From assembly GCA_941918925.1 (NCBI GenBank), contig OW799233.1:136904533-136968532 (forward strand): DNA of 64,000 nucleotides, in the 5' to 3' direction. Within the stretch, counting starts at the first letter, position 1, and each line of letters opens with the position of its first letter. The notes beneath the pieces are model-generated. The model did no database searches, was not told the origin of the DNA, and worked only from the letters and a program-made list of their open reading frames with translations. Shown piece after piece: positions 57,537-64,000 of this stretch. The translations under genes were made by a program, and so were the position numbers. The DNA is from Phyto melanocephala (lineage: Eukaryota; Arthropoda; Insecta; Diptera; Rhinophoridae).

Positions 57537-58479
57537 AAGGCCAAACTATATTATGCTTTTGCTGGCTAAAGCTATAAACACAATCAAAGGCTACCGACCA
57601 TCGACTACGGACTACAAATGTAGCTGGCTACAAAAATAGCCAAGTCGCCAGCTACTTAATTCTTTTAACGACTACCGACCACTAACTACAAAAAATAAAC
57701 ATCTGTTTTGACATATGTATTAAAGTTAACCAAAACAAAACAAACTTAGTTAATGGTACCTCTATAATAGTTTTTCGCGTTTTTAATAGCGATATTTAAT
57801 GTATTGCGTTTTTAAAACCACAATTTCATGCATTTATTGTATTGGCAGCACTAATCTGTTTTTTGTAGCCAAGAAAAAATAGAAATTAGCCTAAGTTGGC
57901 TACGGGCTACACAAGTAGCCGTGTAGTCGGTAGTCGTGTAGCGGCTAAAAGAATTATTCTCATAAGCACGCATGTATTCTATTTTTGACATCTTGTAGTC
58001 GATGGTCGGTGGACTTGATTGTGTTTATAGCATTAAGCAAATGTGCGGATACATAAAATTAAATGTATGCAACTACATATATCGTACTTAAGAAACTTTT
58101 CGTCAAGTCTCGTCAAGTGTCATTTGCTTAAGCAAACACACTGTTGCATTATTTAGTACTTTTTTTTTATTAATGTTATCATTTGTTTTTAAAATTAGTG
58201 AACAAATTTATAAATTTGTTGGTTAATTGTAAAATATTTTTACATTTTACACATTAAATAATAATTTTTTGACATAATCGATATATTTAGGAAATACAGA
58301 AACAAAACAGTTTTTGCAAAACTACAAATATTTGCAACTAATCATAATAAATATTTATGTTTAAAAAGAACAATATATCCACCGACAAGTCCTCAAAAAT
58401 TTGCTTAAGCATTGGACAGACTTTTTGTTGGTTTTTGACAGTAGCTTAAGCCAGCAAAAGTATAATATAGTTAGGCCTT
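57537..58479. mobile_element. Foldback-like element with nested inverted repeats
   Basis: The outer arms are GGCCAAACTATATTATGCTT then TTGCTGGC (left) and GGCCTAACTATATTATACTT then TTGCTGGC (right, reversed). An inner pair, GCTATAAACACAATCAA plus CCGACCATCGACTACGG at about 57570 and its inverse near 57990-58032, lies within the left half. Many TAGCCGNNTAGTCGGTAGTCG words fill the centre. No coding sequence was found. It may be one MITE inserted in another. Confidence 0.65.
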
Positions 58480-58489
58480 TATAAAGCTT

Positions 58490-59140
58490 AACAAATTTTA
58501 ATTTAAACCCCTTTTTCGCATTCTACGTAACAAGGCATCCTGCGTTTTATGCTCAGTAAATTCCAACGTACAACTACATTAATTCAAATTTTTGGAGAGA
58601 GGTGTGAGATGAAAAACATCATTAAATGAGTGATGTGGGCTTTTAGACTTAAACTTGCCAGGTGTTTTAAAAAATTATTCTTAATGTTACAGTTAGAAAA
58701 ATACTGAAATTACGAGCTTTTTTAGAATAAAAGTATTGCCCTACGTATGCAAATTGTAAATTTATTTAATATTTATTACACCATAATAACTGTTTTATTT
58801 GTTGTTAGAAAATAGGGCATTTAGAAATTACCAGCTTCACCCAGACAAGAGAAAACCGGTTGTCAAAATTTCATTCATTCTCTCTTACTTTTACAACTTT
58901 CAAACTTCATAGTGCCACTTTCCTTACTACAACCTTAACGTTTATAGGTTTATGTAAAACACTTTTTATTAAGGGGACTAAAGTAAAGTGTAACATCAAA
59001 AGCGATTATCTCCTAAATATTTCAAAAAATTTATTTTATTCCATGATCATGAACACAAAACTTTCTAGTCGTTATTATAAAATGAGATTAACTTAATCGA
59101 TGTTGGTATGGGAAACATGGTGTTTTCGTAAAGAACCGAT
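58490..59140. other. Noncoding, nothing recognised
   Basis: No repeat family or coding exon is identified between the foldback element and the pseudogene promoter. Confidence 0.4.
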
Positions 59141-59149
59141 AACAAGTTT

Positions 59150-59400
59150 AAAATGAGGGTCAATGACAAATTAGATTTGATAGGCTTAAATAACTATTAT
59201 CAATAATGAGATGTAAAATGACGTGTGTCACATAATGACACAAGTGGATCTGTTACAAAAAAAATATTTTTATGTATCGCTAAGATTTAATTTTAATCAG
59301 CCAATGCACATACAGAGCCACTTACCGATAACACAAAAAGATAGATAAAATTTTAAACAAACAATTTTGAAGAATTTTAAGGTTGTAGTGGTATAAAAGG
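59150..59400 (+). promoter_or_regulatory. Remnant promoter of the lipase pseudogene
   Basis: TATAAAAGG at 59392-59400 followed by TTTTTCATTTGGC mirrors the promoter of the intact gene (18867). GATA cores (CCGATAAC about 59319, AGATAGATAAAA about 59340, TTATC about 59198) lie upstream. It could still be transcribed. Confidence 0.55.
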
Positions 59401-59442
59401 TTTTTCATTTGGCTGCACTAAATCAGAATTGAATACAGCGAC

Positions 59443-59866
59443 ATGAAAATTTTTTTGTTATTAACCGTTACTTGTGCAGCAGGTAAACAAAAAATGTTTT
59501 TTCTATTCCTTTGTTACCTGTAATTTTTTCTCTAGTATCGGCTTCCATTTTTGACGAAAATTATACCCGCATTAATGGTGAAAATGGCTGGTATGTGCCA
59601 CATGCAGATGGCTCCATCGATTGGGTGGATATGAATGAAGTCGCAACCAGGTTGTATTTCGAATTCTTACATTAGTTGCTCCCATAGTCGTGCTGTTACT
59701 TATTATACCGAAGCTGTGACTTGAAACAATTTCAAAACTATAAAGTGTGAAAACTACCCAGCTCTGTACGTATGGGTGCCTTAAAGAACGCATCTATAGC
59801 TTCAAGTGAATACTATGTGCCTGTCAACAATAAGCCTCCTTTTGAAGTTTTTGAATTAGTTAACAA
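59443..59866 (+). pseudogene. Lipase pseudogene, paralogue of the 18.9-kb gene
   Basis: Exon 1 (59443-59482) encodes MKIFLLLTVTCAA with a phase-1 donor GTAAAC. A 53-nt intron ends at TTCTCTAG (59535). Exon 2 begins VSASIFDENYTRINGENGWY and continues VPHADGSIDWVDMNE, then jumps within one codon step to a sequence equivalent to residues about 262 onward (QPGC...SCSHSRAVTYYTEAVT). About 640 bp corresponding to 19134-19778 of the intact gene are deleted, removing the catalytic Ser and Asp and shifting frame. A TGA also replaces the Arg codon after EAVT. The C-terminal match ends at VPVNNKPPFEVF (about 59860). Exon structure and promoter are retained, so this was a DNA-level duplicate, not a retrocopy. 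Confidence 0.9.
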
Positions 59867-59869
59867 ATC

Positions 59870-61370
59870 TACAGTCAACCAACTTGTTTATTAGTGACAA
59901 ATTGTGGAGCATCGCTAAAAGATCATTCATATATTTATTAGGTTACGCTATGCCAAACGATTTCGTTTTAGTCTGGCCTATTTCTTTAGTTGAGGAGAAG
60001 AATCATGTGACAAAAGGTAGTTTAAACCTTTTTATTTTTTTTTTAGGATTTAGCAATTTGTTTGTGTCGTAAAAATTTTTAACTAATAATTTTTTAAATT
60101 TTTTTTAACTCATTGTGGTAAAATATATGAAAAAGGAAAAACTAAAAGTAGTTACCGAATTCAATTAACTTAAGTCCCGGGAGATAAATATATGATATTT
60201 ACAACCAACATGTAACCACCGATCAGAGAGTGCTGATGATGAAATCGTAGCTGGTTTCGAAAATGCATTCCACTCGGCTAGTGTCGGTAAAAGTATAATT
60301 TTTCCGGATTTATTCTTTCATTTATCACAATTAAAAAAATTCTTTGTAAAAATAAAGAATGTTAAATATGAACTCAAGCCTAAATAAAAATTTAAAAAAA
60401 TATTAGTTTAAACAGAAAAGTTCAACAAAACAAAAATTTAATTTGTAAAAATTTTACAATAAAATATTTTAATATAAAAAAAATCTTAAATTTTTTAACA
60501 GATTAACAAATTAAATTTTTAAAAAATATTCTCCCATAGAAATATGTGTCAGTTCTCCCTTATAATTAAAATTAGTGGGTTAAAAATCAAACGTTCATAA
60601 CTAAATTTATAAAAATAAGATCATAATTGACCCTTGGGGTCTTAAAGGCATCCGAAAATGCACGTCAACACTCATAAAGCTGTTATATATTTGAATTTCT
60701 CACAACGAAGTTACATTTCACATCACATATTTAATTCACTATTAAATTTTGTAATAAGCGGTCACCAACTCACATACATATATAGTGCACTTTAGGAAAT
60801 CAGCTAAACTCCCAAAAAGTCGCTCTGCAATTTTAAATGCACAAAAAAAAATTACTTCAAAAAAATATTATACAAGTGAGAGCATTTTGTATATGACTCT
60901 AATCACTATAGAATTATTTATTTATACTCAAATCTGCACTTGTTAATTTTCTTTATGTTTAGTCTCGAAACGAAACAAAAGTACCCAGAAAGAAAAATGA
61001 AGAATTAAATTCCATAATTTATCCGAAATTATACTGAAAAATTCAAGAACAATTTATTTTTGAATTTCTTAAAACAAGTAGAAAATAGGCTTGTTTTAAC
61101 GAATCAAGTATTTACAAGACAATTAAAATTAGAAACTTTTTAAATTAAGTCTTATTTCTCTCACATTATAAAAAATTATATTTTTGCTTAGATAAACACA
61201 GTCCATACAATTTCAAGTATGTTTCTATAATTCTCATTTTGATTGTCACACTTTAGCAATAAGTAATAACGTTTACGATAATAACGCTGTAGCAGCGTAC
61301 GAGTTAATTTAAGGTTCATGCATTGTTCGTTATTTTTCTTATTTAGTTTTAATAAAACGTATCAAAAGAT
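59870..61370. other. AT-rich noncoding DNA, nothing recognised
   Basis: A 62-codon frame at 59884-60072 follows the pseudogene but has no lipase similarity. The rest lacks recognisable features. Confidence 0.4.
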
Positions 61371-61372
61371 AA

Positions 61373-61630
61373 TTCGATGGCTTACTTCCTCAACCTCGTA
61401 TCTTTAAAAATACGGTTTTGACTTTTTCATATCAAACGATTGTTTTATGCTTAAACTAAAAACGATTAGTATATTATTACTACTAATATACATAAATACA
61501 ATCAATTCCTTAATAATTGCATTTGAACTTTTAACCAAACACCGAAGTATAAAAAGATTAACCGTTTGTTTTTTCTCTCCTGAAAAATTTTATTTTTTAA
61601 GATACGAGGTTGAGGAAGTAAGGCATCGAA
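61373..61630. mobile_element. MITE with about 35-bp terminal inverted repeats
   Basis: TTCGATGGCTTACTTCCTCA then ACCTCGTATCTT on the left matches, in reverse, TTCGATGCCTTACTTCCTCA and ACCTCGTATCTT on the right with one mismatch in the first 32 nt. The interior is AT-rich and noncoding. The target duplication is not clear. Confidence 0.75.
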
Positions 61631-61959
61631 ATGTCAAAGCGTAAGTAATTAAGTTACTGTTCAATGCAACGATCCAACCAAGTTACGTATTCTTGAAAGA
61701 AGCGAGTTTTTGGATTAATTCAATCTCGTTTATACCTTAATGAATCTAGTTCTAAGCTTACGTCAAGCACTGATTTGGGCCTTAATCGTGCACTTTGAAC
61801 TTTGTTTAATAAACAACACCTCTACGGATTCCTTAATTTGTTTTTTATAAGTATTTTTGCAATTGAAGTGACGTAACCCAAAATATTTGAGAAGTGGAGG
61901 TTTAAAGAAGGAGTTTCAGAGAAATTTTTGCTAATGAACTCAACTTATATATTGTAATA

Positions 61960-62300
61960 TAAAGTCCCTTATTCGTCCAAAATCATTGCGTCCAGAGAAA
62001 AATAATATGAACTTTGGGAAAAATCGATACATTGGAGGTGGTCGTCAAAGTGGGTAAGTCATCTTCTTTTTTCATTATAACAAAGATATTAATCAAATCT
62101 CTATATTTACAAAGTTTCAAGGATAATACATATTATACTGCAAGTTTTATGACGTTTAAAATTTTAAATAGACGAAAAAAGACATTGTGCGGGGTATATC
62201 CTCATACATTTCGTATTAATCGGATTTAAAAAAATATTCAAAAATACATATTTCTTTTACCAGAGAAAGATACCTGTGAAATTTTATCACTCACGTCGTT
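61960..62300 (-). repeat. Degenerate family B interior
   Basis: It parallels 51520-51830: GGAGGTGGTCGTCAAAGTGG, GCAAGTTTTATGACGTTTAA, ATTGTGCGGGGTATATCCTC and a TTTTACCAGAGAAAGATA block in the same order. Confidence 0.6.
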
Positions 62301-62309
62301 GCGCTTAAA

Positions 62310-63957
62310 CGTAATCGCATAACCGGGATTCGGTTTTTTGACGCCATCTTTGATTTTGAATTTTTACATAGTTGATTATATTCTTTTAATGATTTAATAC
62401 CAATACTGATGAGGTTTATAGTTAATTGTTTGATATAAAATTTGAACAAGGTTGAAGTGGGTAAATTTTTAATTGCTAGATTTGAACCATATATAAATTT
62501 ATTGTTTGATATTTTATGTGGCGGTCGTTATGAATTTAAAATTATTTTATAGTGTGTTATACATATTCTCCAGCTCAAGACTTTTATTTGACATCTGCTT
62601 TGCCACTCTCAATTATTCAGAAGATGAAAATATTATTTTTTCGATAGTGAATTTTAGAACAAATATAGAAGCAGTTGAATTTTGGTTATTATATCTCAGT
62701 TAGTTTCAAAACGATTTGTAAATTTTTCTTAAAAACAATTCTCTAGGCTAGGACTTGCAATTTGATATCACTAGTTTCCCACAACTTATTTAATAGCTTA
62801 ACAAACATTTAAAATTTAAAAATATATTTCTTCCTAATAATTTTTGCATATAACTTTGCCGAATAATGACTGCTTTCTGAAACATTTTTTACAAATATTT
62901 AGTAACAAACATGTCGATAAATTACCCTACAAGAAATGAATGACTGAAACTAGCACATACAAAATGTTTGTACTAACTTTATTGTAGCAATTTAATATAT
63001 AATTCATTCGACAGGAAAAATAATGCGTATGCAAGAGTGAGACAAATAATGTATGTTGATTTCTTGACGTTTAAAATTGGAAAATTATTGTGAAAATTTT
63101 TTATTCAGTGTAACAAAAAGTAATTTATATTAAACAATTTGCAGTTCTTTCGACAAGGTTTTTTTATAAAATACTCAAGAAATAAAAGGTAAGTACGAAA
63201 GGTAGCAGCCAAACAGCCTTTGCATATTCTCATAATTTTTACTTTAGCAATTCCAGCCATAATACCAATGACGCTAATACCATGGACAAGGATTAAATTG
63301 AGCCCATCCAGGAAGCAGTAAAATTAACATATTAATGGTAATGGTAATAACAAATGTAATAAAATATATAATAATAAATAATATAAAAGATAATAAATTT
63401 TGTTTTATTGTACGAGTAAAATATATATCTGGTTAGTTTTGACCGATATATACGTTAAGTGTGACTAGTTAGCTTTGACCGATATATACGTTAAGTGTGA
63501 CTACTATTTATATTATTTTTGATTTGAAATAGCTGTAGTGTAAGTAGTCCAGATATATATTTTGCAGTCGACAGAACTAATAAGTAAGAGAAAGACGCAA
63601 AATCACATCTACACAAAAGTTTCAGTCATTTTTTTCACTAATAGAAACTTTAACCGATATATCAGTCACTAATACCAGTCATATAAGCGGTCAAATGACC
63701 GTCACTGTTCTTGTAGGGTATACTGGGGCTGAAAAATATTTAAATATGGAAAAATCAAATGTGTTTTTTTTGCTCATATCGCAGAAAGTTCTTTAACGAT
63801 TGTGCTGAATTTAAACAGCGATTTATTCCCGAATATATCTACAATAGTGACAGTTCATGCCTTTCTGGGGAGCTTCAAAAAAAATATTTTTACTAAAAGA
63901 CAATTACATGGACATTTCTATTCATAACCTTTCAGAAAATCTATACTTTATGAGTTA
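62310..63957 (-). repeat. Family C element split by a family D element
   Basis: GACGCCATCTTTGATTTTGA, GATGAGGTTTATAG, GACTTGCAATTTGATATC and GCATATAACTTTGCCGAATA parallel 3455-4200. After the D insertion (62925-63718) it continues TCATATCGCAGAAAGTTCTT and TTTCAGAAAATCTATACTTT, as in the other C/A relics. It is cut at 63958 by a family B end. Confidence 0.55.
62925..63718 (+). mobile_element. TIR family D element, intact ends
   Basis: CCCTACAAGAAATGAATGAC at the left and, reversed, CCCTACAAGAACAGTGACGG at the right lie between TA dinucleotides. The interior is 794 bp in total and has a GGTAAGTACG donor-like sequence but no transposase frame. A 36-bp unit (GTTAGTTTTGACCGATATAT then ACGTTAAGTGTGACTA) is duplicated at 63432-63503, and ACCGATATAT appears again at the right end. 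Confidence 0.78.
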
Positions 63958-63958
63958 T

Positions 63959-64000
63959 AACAAGTAAGAGCACTATATTCGGCTGTGCCGAATCTTTTAT
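63959..64000 (-). mobile_element. Family B 3' end, truncated by the window edge
   Basis: AACAAGTAAGAGCACTATAT then TTCGGCTGTGCCGAATCTTT is identical to the start of the 49.74-kb B copy. The element continues beyond the window. Confidence 0.8.

Noticed and set aside
59884..60072. 62-codon frame just after the lipase pseudogene
   Set aside because: No lipase similarity; it ends in a poly-T-derived stretch and no supporting splice or promoter signal is visible.

Overview
The window is AT-rich nuclear DNA from a higher (calyptrate-type) fly. Three things suggest this. The one intact gene, at about 18.9-20.0 kb, closely resembles the secreted midgut lipases of Drosophila. The dispersed repeats resemble the fly mini-me/DINE-1 class, with GTCY proto-microsatellites, paired TATACCC subterminal repeats and a palindromic 3' end. 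The DNA transposons (mariner DD34D, DD41D and DD37E types, hAT, Helitron) are typical of Diptera. No rRNA, tRNA gene, CRISPR array or prokaryote-type operon is seen. Species cannot be named from the sequence alone.

Layout. 0-8.6 kb is repeats: element families called here A and C, one Helitron copy, and mariner relics. 8.7-9.1 kb holds a first coding exon on the minus strand (a signal peptide followed by a splice donor) whose remaining exons are not visible. 9-18 kb is AT-rich noncoding DNA with several decayed DD41D transposase pieces, including one element with both terminal inverted repeats (16.0-16.9 kb). 18.6-20.06 kb is the lipase gene with a GATA-motif-rich upstream region, TATA box, 66-nt intron and poly(A) signal. 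20.5-29 kb is a mosaic of repeats: B and A fragments, MITEs, a Helitron nested inside a TIR element (family D), a hAT MITE with a perfect 8-bp target duplication, and a 155-bp tandem repeat. 30-36 kb is a dense array of family A elements, several head-to-tail, containing a nearly identical 1,561-bp tandem duplication. 37.5-39.2 kb is a family B element split by a family A element. 41.9-45.5 kb has two Helitrons flanking a DD37E transposase relic. 45.7-54.8 kb has family F TIR elements, a 2.4-kb family B element carrying 288-bp tandem repeats and a nested mariner MITE, and another family A copy. 57.5-58.5 kb is a foldback-like element. 59.1-59.9 kb is a second lipase copy, now a pseudogene, with its promoter still recognisable. 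61-64 kb is more repeats, ending inside a family B copy cut by the window edge.

How it fits together. The functional content is small: one apparently intact digestive-type lipase, a decayed paralogue 40 kb away, and one orphan first exon. Most recognisable sequence is nonautonomous mobile DNA. Families A, B and C have different interiors but share almost the same 3' hairpin end (core ATTCGGCNNGGCCGAAT, then a tail ending CTTGTT) and TATACCC-type subterminal repeats, as expected of Helentron-associated elements mobilised by one machinery. Nesting gives a partial insertion order: D and a Helitron inserted into C copies, A and a mariner MITE inserted into B copies at almost the same internal site, A2 inserted into A1, and a Helitron inserted into D.
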